From positions 1 to 54,627 of the forward strand of contig RAYY01000033.1 in the NCBI GenBank assembly GCA_003611875.1: DNA of 54,627 nt. The letters run 5' to 3'. This DNA is from a bacterium D16-56 (GTDB lineage: Bacteria > Bacillota > Clostridia > Lachnospirales > Lachnospiraceae). The notes below the pieces were generated by a model, which worked only from the letters and a program-made list of their open reading frames with translations, ran no database searches and had not been told where the DNA came from. The number at the start of each line of letters is the position of its first letter. The stretch's first letter is position 1. Below are positions 8,172 to 16,266 of this stretch, piece by piece. The position numbers and the translations under genes are program-made.

Positions 8172-8576
8172 ATGAAGTATTTAAAGGAATTTGCGGTGAT
8201 TTTAGGGATCACGCTGGCAGGGGAGTGGATGAATCATGTGCTGCCGCTGCCGGTTCCCGCAGGGGTGTATGGGCTGTTTTTGATGCTGCTTTTATTTTGT
8301 ACAAAAGCGTTGAAGCTGGAGCAGGTGGAAGCTGCAGGGAATTTCCTGCTGGAGATCATGCCGGTTTTGTTTGTTCCGGCTGCAGTGGGATTGATGGACA
8401 GCTATGGGCAGCTTAAGCAGGTATTGGTTCCTGTATTCCTTATCTGTTTGATCTCCACGGTCGTTGTAATGGCAGTTACCGGAAAGGTGGCAGAGGGGAT
8501 GATGAAGCTTCAGGGTAATAAAGAGGAAACGCTTAAAAGTGTCCCAGAATGTTCAAAAAGCACGAACAAAAACTAG
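8172..8576 (+). CDS. lrgA: CidA/LrgA-family membrane protein
   Basis: This 134-residue, very hydrophobic protein has about four membrane helices (FAVILGITLAGEWMNHVLPL, GVYGLFLMLLLFCTKAL, MPVLFVPAAVGLMDSY, VFLICLISTVVVMAVTG). The motif LPVPAGVYGLFLML and the segment EIMPVLFVPAAVGLMD are hallmarks of LrgA/CidA. The family is described as holin- or antiholin-like and in some species works with LrgB in murein-hydrolase control or pyruvate uptake. AAGGAAGGAGAG precedes ATG 8172. Its stop (8576) is 11 bases before the lrgB start and shares the lrgB ribosome site region, so the two are co-translated. Confidence 0.88.
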   Translation: MKYLKEFAVILGITLAGEWMNHVLPLPVPAGVYGLFLMLLLFCTKALKLEQVEAAGNFLLEIMPVLFVPAAVGLMDSYGQLKQVLVPVFLICLISTVVVMAVTGKVAEGMMKLQGNKEETLKSVPECSKSTNKN

Positions 8577-8587
8577 GAGGTAATGAA

Positions 8588-9277
8588 ATGAGCTTTGCAG
8601 CGCAGTCTTTATATTTTGGCGTTGTGGTCAGCCTGCTGACCTACTGGCTTGGCATGTGGCTGAAGAAAAAGCTGGGATGGGCCGTGTTGAATCCCATTCT
8701 GGTGTCAGTGGCTGTGGTGATTTTTTTGCTGAAGGTGCTGAAGGTGGATTATGAGGTTTACAATGAAGGAGCAAAGTATATCAGCTATCTTCTTACCCCG
8801 GCTACGGTATGTCTGGCCATTCCGCTGTACAAGCAGCTTGAGCTTTTGAAAAAGAATCTGACTGCGGTGGCGGCTGCGATTCTGGCGGGGGTGGCGTCCA
8901 GTGCGGTGAGTATTTTTGCGTTGTGTCTGTTGTTCCGCATGGAACATGTGTATTATGTGACCCTGCTTCCCAAATCCATCACCACGGCAATCGGCATGGG
9001 AGTCAGTGAGGAGGCAGGCGGGATTGTGACCATTACGGTCGTATGCATCATTGTCACAGGAATCTTGGGAAATATGATCGGGGAGACCGTGTTTAAGCTG
9101 ATCCGGCTGGAAAGCCCTATTGCAAAGGGGCTTGCCTTAGGAACCTCTGCCCATGCGGTAGGTACGGCCAAGGCACTGGAGCTGGGGGAGATCGAGGGAG
9201 CCATGAGCAGCCTTTCTGTGGCAGTAGCGGGGCTTTTGACCGTACTGGTGGTGCCGCTGGTATCCGGGCTCATTTGA
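8588..9277 (+). CDS. lrgB: LrgB-family membrane protein
   Basis: The 229-residue polytopic protein follows lrgA. The frame is open from 8549, but AGGAGG at 8575-8580 is seven bases before ATG 8588, giving the usual start of the family. The LrgB signature runs through NPILVSVAVVIFLL, YLLTPATVCLAIPLYKQ, LLPKSITTAIGMGVSEEAGG and LGTSAHAVGTAKALELGE. It acts in the membrane as partner of LrgA. Known roles in other genera (antiholin-like, glycolate/pyruvate transport in the plastid and bacterial homologues) cannot be separated here. No clear terminator is visible before the pyr promoter; a T-run at 9282-9300 lacks a strong hairpin. Confidence 0.9.
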   Translation: MSFAAQSLYFGVVVSLLTYWLGMWLKKKLGWAVLNPILVSVAVVIFLLKVLKVDYEVYNEGAKYISYLLTPATVCLAIPLYKQLELLKKNLTAVAAAILAGVASSAVSIFALCLLFRMEHVYYVTLLPKSITTAIGMGVSEEAGGIVTITVVCIIVTGILGNMIGETVFKLIRLESPIAKGLALGTSAHAVGTAKALELGEIEGAMSSLSVAVAGLLTVLVVPLVSGLI

Positions 9278-9313
9278 AATTTTTTAAATATTAATTTTTT
9301 ATGGCAGTATGAC

Positions 9314-9343
9314 TTGTGCTTGAAAGGCATCTGCTGTTATGCT
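9314..9343 (+). promoter_or_regulatory. Probable promoter of the pyrFKDE operon
   Basis: TTGTGC (9314-9319), 18 bases, then TATGCT (9338-9343) with an extended TG at 9335-9336. The pyrF start follows at 9372. The leader is only about 25 bases, so there is no room for a PyrR attenuator. Confidence 0.45.
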
Positions 9344-9371
9344 AAAATGGAAAAAAATTAAGGAGGATCGT

Positions 9372-10289
9372 ATGATTCAGCGTCTGATTGAGAAAATACA
9401 GAAAACAAAGGCTCCCATTTGTGTGGGCCTGGATCCTATGTTAGGTTTTATTCCGGAGGAGATTTTAAAAAAGTCCTTTCAGGAATTTGGCGAGACCATG
9501 GAAGGGGCTGCCGATGCGATATGGAATTTTAATAAACAAATTGTGGATCATACCTGGGATCTGATTCCCTGTGTAAAGCCTCAGATTGCCATGTATGAGC
9601 AGTTTGGCATTGAGGGGTTAAAGGTATATGAGAGGACGGTCCGCTATTGTCAGGATAAAGGGCTTTTGGTCATCGGAGATGCTAAGCGGGGGGATATTGG
9701 TTCTACCTCTGCGGCTTATGCCACGGCACATTTGGGAAAGGTGAAGATAGGAGAGAGTCTGTGCCGGGGATTTGACACGGACTTTCTGACGGTGAATCCT
9801 TATTTGGGTACCGACGGAATAAAGCCGTTTACAGATATATGCAAAGCAGAGGACAAGGGGCTGTTTGTGCTGGTCAAGACCTCCAATCCTTCCAGCGGAG
9901 AGTTCCAGGATCAAAAGATTAACGGTGTGCCGCTGTATGAGCTGGTGGCGGACAAGGTGGTGGAGTGGGGGCAGGACTCCATGGACAATGGCTACAGCAA
10001 TGTAGGCGCCGTTGTGGGAGCGACCTATCCGGAGATGAGCGCAGTCCTCAGAAAAAAGATGCCCCACACGTATTTTCTGGTGCCGGGCTATGGAGCCCAG
10101 GGAGCTACAGCCCAGGATTTAAAGCCCTGTTTCCATGAGGACGGACTGGGAGCCATTGTCAATTCTTCCAGGGGCATTATTGCAGCATATAGGCAGGAAA
10201 AGTATGCCAGGTTCGGGGCAGAGCATTTTGCAGAGGCATCCCGCCAGGCGGTTCTGGATATGGCAGCAGATATTAACAGCGTGCTGTAG
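9372..10289 (+). CDS. pyrF: Orotidine-5'-phosphate decarboxylase (long, type 2)
   Basis: The 305-residue enzyme decarboxylates OMP to UMP, the last step of pyrimidine synthesis. The start is ATG 9372, after AAGGAGG; the frame is open from 9339 but lacks a site there. Motifs are ICVGLDPML, VKPQIAMYEQFG, the catalytic Lys/Asp cluster in GLLVIGDAKRGDIGST and AYA, TVNPYLGTDGI, VLVKTSNPSSGEFQ and VPGYGAQGA. The length and the AKRGDI context belong to the longer subfamily 2 rather than the ~230-residue type. It is the first gene of the pyrF-pyrK-pyrD-pyrE operon; pyrK follows after 18 bases. Confidence 0.93.
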   Translation: MIQRLIEKIQKTKAPICVGLDPMLGFIPEEILKKSFQEFGETMEGAADAIWNFNKQIVDHTWDLIPCVKPQIAMYEQFGIEGLKVYERTVRYCQDKGLLVIGDAKRGDIGSTSAAYATAHLGKVKIGESLCRGFDTDFLTVNPYLGTDGIKPFTDICKAEDKGLFVLVKTSNPSSGEFQDQKINGVPLYELVADKVVEWGQDSMDNGYSNVGAVVGATYPEMSAVLRKKMPHTYFLVPGYGAQGATAQDLKPCFHEDGLGAIVNSSRGIIAAYRQEKYARFGAEHFAEASRQAVLDMAADINSVL

Positions 10290-10307
10290 ACCGTGGAAGG
10301 AGGCTTT

Positions 10308-11099
10308 ATGGAAAAGACAGAGAGCTTCGGCAAGGGAAAGCGGACCTTAAAGGTGGCGGCCCAGGAGTGCCTGACAGAGGGGATCTACAGCATGTGGATA
10401 GAGGCAGAGGACATGGCAGAGGCGGCAGCTCCGGGGCAGTTCCTTTCTCTGTACACAAGGGATTCAGGCCATCTTCTCCCCCGTCCTGTCAGTATTTGTG
10501 AGATTGACCGGGATAAGGGGATGCTGCGGATCGTGTACCGTGTGGCCGGATTCGGAACAGAGGAGTTTTCCCGGTATCAGCCGGGGGAGCCGGTGATTGT
10601 CCTGGGACCCTTGGGAAACGGATTCCCTCTTGAGGACAAGGGAGGAAGGCGGGCCTTTCTGGTGGGAGGCGGTATCGGGATTCCTCCCATGCTTCAGCTT
10701 GCCAAGGAGCTGAAATGCCAGAAGCAGATGGTGCTGGGATATCGGGACAAGCTGTTTTTAAATGAGGAATTTGCCAGGTTTGGACCGGTGTTTGTGGCTA
10801 CGGAGGACGGCAGTGCAGGAACCAGGGGAAATGTGCTGGATGCCATAAAGGAACAGGGGCTGGAGGCAGACGTAGTCTATGCCTGCGGGCCCAAGCCCAT
10901 GCTGCGGGCAGTGAAGGACCTGGCCATGGAGCGGGGGATGGAGTGCTGGCTTTCCCTGGAGGAAAGGATGGCGTGCGGAGTGGGAGCCTGCCTGGGCTGT
11001 GTGTGCCGTTCCAAGGATACGGACAGCCATTCCCATGTAAAAAATAAGCGGGTCTGCAAGGACGGCCCGGTATTTGCGGCAGGGGAGGTGGAGCTGTAG
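10308..11099 (+). CDS. pyrK: Dihydroorotate dehydrogenase B, electron-transfer subunit
   Basis: This 263-residue FAD and [2Fe-2S] protein passes electrons from the PyrD subunit to NAD+. It has the ferredoxin-reductase layout: FAD-binding LPRPVSICEID, GPLGNGFPL, the NAD-binding glycine motif FLVGGGIGIPPMLQLA, YACGPKPML, and the cluster-binding cysteines in ACGVGACLGCVCR with a fourth further on (RVCKDGPVF). ATG 10308 with AAGGAGG is preferred over the GTG 15 bases earlier. The stop TAG is directly followed by the pyrD ATG, so the two subunits are tightly coupled. Confidence 0.93.
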   Translation: MEKTESFGKGKRTLKVAAQECLTEGIYSMWIEAEDMAEAAAPGQFLSLYTRDSGHLLPRPVSICEIDRDKGMLRIVYRVAGFGTEEFSRYQPGEPVIVLGPLGNGFPLEDKGGRRAFLVGGGIGIPPMLQLAKELKCQKQMVLGYRDKLFLNEEFARFGPVFVATEDGSAGTRGNVLDAIKEQGLEADVVYACGPKPMLRAVKDLAMERGMECWLSLEERMACGVGACLGCVCRSKDTDSHSHVKNKRVCKDGPVFAAGEVEL

Positions 11100-12002
11100 A
11101 TGAATACAAAGGTGAGTCTGGCAGGGGTGGAGCTTAAAAATCCGGTGATGACTGCTTCCGGCACCTTTGGAAGCGGTGCAGAGTACGGCGAATTTGTAGA
11201 TTTAAACCGTCTTGGCGCAGTGGTGACAAAAGGCGTGGCCAATGTACCCTGGGAGGGCAATCCTACCCCCAGGGTTGCGGAGGTCCGTGGAGGAATGCTC
11301 AATGCCATCGGCCTGCAGAATCCGGGGATCGATGTGTTTATAAAGCGGGATATTCCGTTTTTGCGGCAGTATGATACCCGGATTATTGTGAATGTGTGCG
11401 GAAAAACCAGGGAGGACTATCTGGAGGTGGCAGAACGTCTGGGAGACCAGCCGGTGGATCTTTTGGAGATCAACATTTCCTGTCCCAATGTAAAAGAGGG
11501 CGGGATCGCTTTTGGTCAGGATCCCAAAGCAGTGGAGGCTATTACCCGTGCCGTGAAGGATCGTGCAAAACAGCCGGTGATTATGAAGCTCAGCCCCAAT
11601 GTGACAGATATCGGAGAGACGGCCCGTGCAGCAGAGGCAGGAGGGGCAGATGTGATCTCTCTTATTAATACCCTGACAGGGATGAAGATTGACATTAACA
11701 GAAGAACCTTTGCTCTGGCCAATAAGACCGGGGGAATGTCCGGCCCTGCCATTAAGCCGATTGCAGTTCGGATGGTGTACCAGGCGGCCCAGGCAGTGAA
11801 GCTTCCCATTATCGGCATGGGAGGGATTGTTGATTGGGAAGATGCCCTGGAGTTTATTATGGCAGGAGCCACGGCAGTCTCTGTGGGAACGGCGAATTTT
11901 TTCAATCCCTATGCCACAGTGGAGATCGTGGAGGGAATCCAAGCATTTATGAAAGAGCAGGGAGTGCAGGATATTCAGGAGCTGATTGGGGCGGTTCGAT
12001 AG
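11100..12002 (+). CDS. pyrD: Dihydroorotate dehydrogenase B, catalytic subunit (NAD-dependent)
   Basis: The 300-residue class 1B enzyme oxidises dihydroorotate to orotate with FMN, in a complex with PyrK. Typical segments are LKNPVMTASGTFGSG, GAVVTKGVANVPWEGNP, NAIGLQNPGI, LLEINISCPNVKEGG (with the catalytic cysteine), IMKLSPNV, ADVISLINTLTGMKID, GGMSGPAIKPIAVRMVY and PIIGMGGIVDWEDALEFI. Its ATG begins at the base after the pyrK stop. Its ribosome site (GGGGAGG) lies inside the end of pyrK. Confidence 0.94.
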   Translation: MNTKVSLAGVELKNPVMTASGTFGSGAEYGEFVDLNRLGAVVTKGVANVPWEGNPTPRVAEVRGGMLNAIGLQNPGIDVFIKRDIPFLRQYDTRIIVNVCGKTREDYLEVAERLGDQPVDLLEINISCPNVKEGGIAFGQDPKAVEAITRAVKDRAKQPVIMKLSPNVTDIGETARAAEAGGADVISLINTLTGMKIDINRRTFALANKTGGMSGPAIKPIAVRMVYQAAQAVKLPIIGMGGIVDWEDALEFIMAGATAVSVGTANFFNPYATVEIVEGIQAFMKEQGVQDIQELIGAVR

Positions 12003-12033
12003 GGAATTTGACGCACAGACAGGGAGGATAAGG

Positions 12034-12711
12034 ATGGAAGATTACAAGAAGAAATTCATCGAGTTTATGATTGACAGCGAGGTGCTGCGGTTCGGGGATT
12101 TTGTCACCAAAAGCGGAAGAAAGACGCCGTTTTTTGTCAATACAGGATTTTATCGAACAGGAGCTCAGCTTCGCCGTCTGGGCGAGTATTATGCCAGGGC
12201 TATTATGGGAACCTTCGGAAAGGAGTTTGACGTGCTGTTCGGCCCGGCCTACAAGGGGATTCCTCTGTCCGTAGCCGCTGCTATGGCAATGAGTGAGCTG
12301 TATGACGGCAATATTAAGTACTGCTCCAACAGGAAAGAGGTCAAGGACCATGGCGATAAGGGGATTTTGCTGGGAAGTCCCTTAATGGATGGAGATCAGG
12401 TAGTGATTATTGAGGATGTGACGACAGCAGGGACCTCCATTGAGGAGACCATGCCGATTCTTAAAGCTCAGGCAGATGTGAATGTGCTGGGGCTGGTGGT
12501 TTCCGTGGACCGTATGGAGCGTGGACAGGGCGAGAAATCAGCCTTAAAGGAGATTGAGGAGAAGTACGGTTTTAAGACCACGGCTATTGTGACCATGAAA
12601 GAGGTGGTGGAGCATCTGTATAATCAGCCTTATCATGGAAAAATTATAATTGATGGGAATCTGAAAGCCGCTATTGACGCATATTATGAACAGTATGGAG
12701 CAGAGCAGTGA
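12034..12711 (+). CDS. pyrE: Orotate phosphoribosyltransferase
   Basis: The 225-residue enzyme joins orotate and PRPP to give OMP. It carries the PRPP motif VVIIEDVTTAGTSIEE, FGPAYKGIPLSVAAAMAM, and the flexible-loop region YCSNRKEVKDHGDKG. GGGAGG and AGGATAAGG precede ATG 12034; the frame is open to 11986 inside pyrD but without a site there. It is the last enzyme of the operon. PyrB, PyrC and CarAB are not in the window. Confidence 0.93.
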   Translation: MEDYKKKFIEFMIDSEVLRFGDFVTKSGRKTPFFVNTGFYRTGAQLRRLGEYYARAIMGTFGKEFDVLFGPAYKGIPLSVAAAMAMSELYDGNIKYCSNRKEVKDHGDKGILLGSPLMDGDQVVIIEDVTTAGTSIEETMPILKAQADVNVLGLVVSVDRMERGQGEKSALKEIEEKYGFKTTAIVTMKEVVEHLYNQPYHGKIIIDGNLKAAIDAYYEQYGAEQ

Positions 12712-12758
12712 CCCCGGATGGGGGCTGCGCAGAGCAAGGAAAAGGAAAGGAAGCTTAT

Positions 12759-12908
12759 ATGGAGAGAATTTATAAGACCATGCGGAATACAGGGGCCTGC
12801 AGCATTGCAGCGGGAATCGTGATCCTGGTGGCAGGCGTGGCAGTGGGAGTTGTGTCGATTATCAGCGGCAGCATTTTGCTGAAAAGACGGTCTGAGATTA
12901 TTTTTTAG
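12759..12908 (+). CDS. Small single-pass membrane protein after pyrE
   Basis: A 49-residue ORF starts at ATG 12759, after AAGGAAGC; an upstream start at 12708 in the same frame lacks a site. It has a short basic N-terminus (MERIYKTMRNTGACSI), one long hydrophobic helix (AAGIVILVAGVAVGVVSIIS) and a basic tail (LLKRRSEIIF). It lies 47 bases after pyrE, before the terminator, so it should be on the pyr transcript. I know of no function; similar tiny proteins are common near operon ends in related genomes. Confidence 0.55.
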   Translation: MERIYKTMRNTGACSIAAGIVILVAGVAVGVVSIISGSILLKRRSEIIF

Positions 12909-12924
12909 AACATCCTGTTCAGAA

Positions 12925-12958
12925 AAAGGAGGGCGGAAGGAATACTGCCTTCCTTTTT
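12925..12958 (+). terminator. Rho-independent terminator of the pyr operon
   Basis: GGAAGG (12935-12940) pairs with CCTTCC (12948-12953) around AATACTG and is followed by TTTTTG. A-rich sequence before the stem can extend the pairing (AAAAAGGA with TCCTTTTT). Confidence 0.75.
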
Positions 12959-13126
12959 GTGTCTGGAAATGAAACGGCGGCAATGGGCAATCATGGCAGC
13001 CATGGGGCATGAAAGATTCGGGCAGGACATAATTTGGAATGATAGGAATGATTTTTAGATCTTATTATCTTTGAGTCAAATGATTGGCCGGTATAATCCG
13101 AGGATTGCAGGACGGCTTCCCATCAT

Positions 13127-13156
13127 TTGACAGATAAGTATGCTCTTGAGTATAAA
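13127..13156 (+). promoter_or_regulatory. Sigma-A promoter of the VanZ gene, overlapping an inverted repeat
   Basis: TTGACA (13127-13132), 18 bases, TATAAA (13151-13156). The -35 box lies in the right arm of an inverted repeat, TCAAATGAT (13076-13084) and ATCATTTGA (13122-13130), which could be an operator. Confidence 0.55.
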
Positions 13157-13174
13157 AGATCGTGAGGAGAAGTG

Positions 13175-13651
13175 ATGATAAAAGACACGACCAGAAACCA
13201 GAAGTTGGGGTGGGTGCTGTTTATCGTTTACCTGGCAATGCTGGTTTACTTTATGTTTTTCGCCGAGTCCTTTGGAAGAGACCCGGCACAGCGCGAATAT
13301 GCATATAATCTGGAACTGTTTAAGGAGATCAAACGGTTCTATCAATATAGACATCAGTTGGGAATCGAGGCATTTTTGCTGAATGTGGTAGGAAATATGG
13401 CTGCTTTTATGCCTTGCGGTTTTTTTCTGCCCATTGTCAGCAGACGGGGAAGAAAATGGTACAAGAATACAATGATCTGTTTTGGGCTGAGCCTCTGCAT
13501 TGAGACTGTACAGCTTGTATTTAAGGTGGGAAGCTTTGACGTGGATGATCTGCTGTTGAATACAGTGGGAGGGGTGATCGGATATATCTCTTACCGTATC
13601 GTACAAAATGCCCGGATCAGGAGGAAACAGCATGGGAAAACAGAGGTTTAG
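13175..13651 (+). CDS. VanZ-family membrane protein
   Basis: The protein of about 158 residues has four membrane segments: LGWVLFIVYLAMLVYFMFF, FLLNVVGNMAAFMPCGFFLP, a third around TMICFGLSLCIETVQLVF and the last around NTVGGVIGYISYRIV. NVVGNMAAFMPCGFFLP and the FDVDDLLLNTVGGVIGY motif are diagnostic of VanZ-like proteins, a family linked to lipoglycopeptide tolerance but mostly of unknown role. ATG 13175 is preferred to the adjacent GTG 13172, because GAGGAG is five bases before the ATG. The next gene overlaps its 3' end by 20 bases. Confidence 0.85.
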   Translation: MIKDTTRNQKLGWVLFIVYLAMLVYFMFFAESFGRDPAQREYAYNLELFKEIKRFYQYRHQLGIEAFLLNVVGNMAAFMPCGFFLPIVSRRGRKWYKNTMICFGLSLCIETVQLVFKVGSFDVDDLLLNTVGGVIGYISYRIVQNARIRRKQHGKTEV

Positions 13652-13964
13652 AATTTCCTATATCAGGAAGCCTTTTGCAAAAAGGAGCCGGTATTGTCTG
13701 GGAACCGCTGCGGCAGCGCTTGTCATGTGCGGAGTCAGTCTCGGGCTAAGTGTGCGCCTGGAGGGGCAGGGAGAGCTGAATGTGGCGGCATGGGGGATGA
13801 GCAGCTTCTTATTTTCCCTGCTGGCTCTGGCCTATGGAGGGCTGTCATTCTTGGAAAAGGAGAAGAATTATGTATTGTCCAAGATCGGAATGTGGATGGC
13901 AGGGGGCCTGATTGTGGTTTGGGTGTGTGTGACCGTGGTGGGAATTATAGGTGTGTCAGGGTAA
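13632..13964 (+). CDS. Small membrane protein coupled to VanZ
   Basis: This 110-residue protein starts at ATG 13632, inside the end of the VanZ gene, with AGGAGG seven bases before. It has a basic N-terminus (MGKQRFRISYIRKPFAKRSR) and three hydrophobic helices (LGTAAAALVMCGVSLGLSV, GMSSFLFSLLALAYGGLSFL, WMAGGLIVVWVCVTVVGII). The layout resembles a family of about 100-residue clostridial proteins filed as DUF6142; that is from memory and unchecked. The overlap with VanZ implies joint translation and a shared membrane role. No function is known. Confidence 0.6.
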   Translation: MGKQRFRISYIRKPFAKRSRYCLGTAAAALVMCGVSLGLSVRLEGQGELNVAAWGMSSFLFSLLALAYGGLSFLEKEKNYVLSKIGMWMAGGLIVVWVCVTVVGIIGVSG

Positions 13965-14073
13965 AATAAGGTCAGGGTGAGTCCCATGTTTTGTCGGCAT
14001 ATTCTCCATTTATTTGGGAAAAAGGCTCTTGACCAACGAAATAGTATAGGAAAAACAGAAAGGTATGGAATTT

Positions 14074-16173
14074 ATGAAGATTCAGGAGTTGTGGGCGGAT
14101 GAGAATACGCGGATAACAGAGCGGTATGACCTGGCGATGGAAAGAATCCGGCAGATTGCAGAGGAGGGGGCCGGGCAGGCTGCAGAGCCTTTTCGCGCTT
14201 ATTTTTATAAAATGGCTCTGTTTGTGGGACAGATCGAGGATCTGGCAAGGCGGCAGCTTCGGGAGGAATTGGAGGATTGTTCCTTAGAGGAGCTTAAGCT
14301 GCTGAATCGATCCCTGTACCAGGATATTCTTCCGGAAAATTATGAAAAAAGCTATGCAAATCCGGCTTATGCGGCGGCAGAGCTGGGAAAGGAGCAGGGA
14401 TCTTTGCTGGCAGCTTTTTATGCCCAGCTCCGCGGGTGTATTGTTTTCGCCTATGAGTGCCGTCTGACGGATATTACGATTCTCTGTGAAACCTTGATTG
14501 AAATCTATAACCGATTTGAAGGGGAAGTGCCGCCGGCAGAGGCAGTGCGGGATATTTTGTATTGGTTTTACAGTGATTATACGGATGTGGTGCTGCCCTA
14601 TCGCATTCGGGAACAGCTAGATACCTGCCTGACCTTTGCAAAGGACATTATAATGGAAGAGGACTTGTCAGATCTGCGGTATCTGTACCGATATGGAGAA
14701 TATATATCAGATACAGAACTTGAGGTGGCGTCATTTCTAAGCAAATTGTCTGAGGAGACAGTGGTGAGGATGGCATCCGCCTATACAGAAGGATATAAAA
14801 AGGGATTTCAGGTGATGGGGATTGACCTGTCACGGAAAAAGACCGTGGGAATCCGCTATGAGCTGGGCTTTGAGCGAATGATCCGGGTTGCTGTCAGGCA
14901 GTTTCGGGAAATGGGGCTGGAACCCGTGGTGTACCGGGCTGCCGTGTGGTCTGTGACCCGGACGCCCAACCGAAACGTAGGATATCACGGCACTTCCCCT
15001 AACCGTCAGTATGATTATGACCATCGGTATGATCAGGCTGTTTATCTGGACAAAGCTTTTAAGGAGAGAAAGCTGGCAGTGCTTCGGACTGCTTACGAGA
15101 CATGGAAAAGGGCTGCGGCAGATTTTGCGGGTCCTGCGGTTGTGGAGACCTTTGGCCAGGAGCCTTTTGTTCCGGTGAATAAACCAGAGGCGCTTTCCCT
15201 CAGCAGAAAGCAGGAGGAATTATCCATTGCCTATTCCAATGAGTCCATGCCGATCGTGAACCAATACATTCCAAAGGATGAAACCAGCTTTACCATCATC
15301 GCATTTCCGATACCGGAGGTAGGGGAACGGTTTGAGGAAATCTTTGCAGAGACGATCCGGATCAATACCCTGGATTATGAGGTGTACAAAAAGATTCAGC
15401 AGAGGATGATCCAGGTGTTGGATGAGGCTCAGTATGTGAAAGTGACCGGGAGGCATGACATGCAGCGGAAGAATGATACAGAGCTGCAGATTGCCCTTCA
15501 TCCTCTGAAAGATAAGAAAAAAGAAACCAATTTTGAAAATTGTGTGGCCGATGTGAATATTCCGGTGGGAGAGGTCTTTACTTCTCCCAGGCTTTCCGGC
15601 ACAGAGGGACTTTTGCATGTGGGAAAGGTATATCTGGGAAATATCCAGTTTAAAAATTTGCGGCTGCGTTTTCAGAATGGGATGGTGACAGAATATTCTT
15701 GTGATAATTATGAAAACCAAGAGGAAGGAAAAAAGCTGATTCGTCAGGAAATTCTGAAAAATCACGATACACTGCCTATGGGGGAGTTTGCCATCGGAAC
15801 CAATACGACGGCCTATGCTATGGCAGAGCGGTATGGAATCGGGGAAAAGCTGCCCATTCTGATTGCGGAGAAAATGGGTCCTCATTTTGCCGTGGGAGAT
15901 ACCTGCTATAGCTGGAGTGAGGATTCACCGGTGTATAATCCGGATGGGAGAGAGGTGATTGCCAGGGATAATGAGGTGTCCATTCTGCGGAAGGAGGACG
16001 TGTCCAAGGCATATTTTGGGTGCCATCTGGATATTACGATTCCCTATTCGGAGCTGGGAGATATTGTGGCAGTAAGGCCGGACGGCACAGAGGCATATGT
16101 GATTCGGGACGGAAGATTTGCGGCAGAGGGAACAGAAAGACTGAATGAGGCGCTGGAGGACATGGAACGCTGA
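14074..16173 (+). CDS. M29-family aminopeptidase with a long N-terminal extension
   Basis: This is a cytoplasmic metallo-aminopeptidase of the thermophilic-aminopeptidase (AmpS/AmpT, M29) family. The metal-binding C-terminal part is clear: PVGEVFTSPRLSGTEG (glutamate), MGEFAIGTNTTAYAMA (glutamate), EKMGPHFAVGDTCYSW (histidine) and FGCHLDITIPYSELGD (His, Asp). The family is usually about 370-410 residues. This one is about 700, with some 250 mainly helical residues ahead of the M29 domain, which seems to begin near TVGIRYELGFERMIRVA. ATG 14065 is also possible, but AGAAAGG (14057-14063) is better spaced for ATG 14074. Substrates are unknown. Confidence 0.82.
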   Translation: MKIQELWADENTRITERYDLAMERIRQIAEEGAGQAAEPFRAYFYKMALFVGQIEDLARRQLREELEDCSLEELKLLNRSLYQDILPENYEKSYANPAYAAAELGKEQGSLLAAFYAQLRGCIVFAYECRLTDITILCETLIEIYNRFEGEVPPAEAVRDILYWFYSDYTDVVLPYRIREQLDTCLTFAKDIIMEEDLSDLRYLYRYGEYISDTELEVASFLSKLSEETVVRMASAYTEGYKKGFQVMGIDLSRKKTVGIRYELGFERMIRVAVRQFREMGLEPVVYRAAVWSVTRTPNRNVGYHGTSPNRQYDYDHRYDQAVYLDKAFKERKLAVLRTAYETWKRAAADFAGPAVVETFGQEPFVPVNKPEALSLSRKQEELSIAYSNESMPIVNQYIPKDETSFTIIAFPIPEVGERFEEIFAETIRINTLDYEVYKKIQQRMIQVLDEAQYVKVTGRHDMQRKNDTELQIALHPLKDKKKETNFENCVADVNIPVGEVFTSPRLSGTEGLLHVGKVYLGNIQFKNLRLRFQNGMVTEYSCDNYENQEEGKKLIRQEILKNHDTLPMGEFAIGTNTTAYAMAERYGIGEKLPILIAEKMGPHFAVGDTCYSWSEDSPVYNPDGREVIARDNEVSILRKEDVSKAYFGCHLDITIPYSELGDIVAVRPDGTEAYVIRDGRFAAEGTERLNEALEDMER

Positions 16174-16217
16174 TTCGGTTAAGGCTTCGATTTTGGACAG
16201 CAGGCTGTATCAGAGAG

Positions 16218-16251
16218 AAAGAGCGAAAGCATTTCCATGCTTTCGCTCTTT
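16218..16251. terminator. Bidirectional terminator hairpin
   Basis: AAAGAGCGAAAGCAT (16218-16232) and ATGCTTTCGCTCTTT (16237-16251) form a perfect 15-bp stem with a TTCC loop, between the convergent aminopeptidase and ComFB-domain genes. The A/T ends of the stem can serve as U-tracts both ways. Confidence 0.8.
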
Positions 16252-16266
16252 GCAGTGGGAGATAGT

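Noticed and set aside
9278-9371. PyrR attenuator in front of the pyrimidine operon
   Set aside because: The leader after the likely promoter is only about 25 bases, with no anti-terminator or terminator pairing.
11202-11942. A 246-codon minus-strand frame
   Set aside because: It lies wholly inside pyrD on the opposite strand and has no family likeness or ribosome site.
15220-15885. A 221-codon minus-strand frame inside the aminopeptidase gene
   Set aside because: It is antisense to the conserved metal-binding region and has His/Ile/Leu-rich shadow composition.
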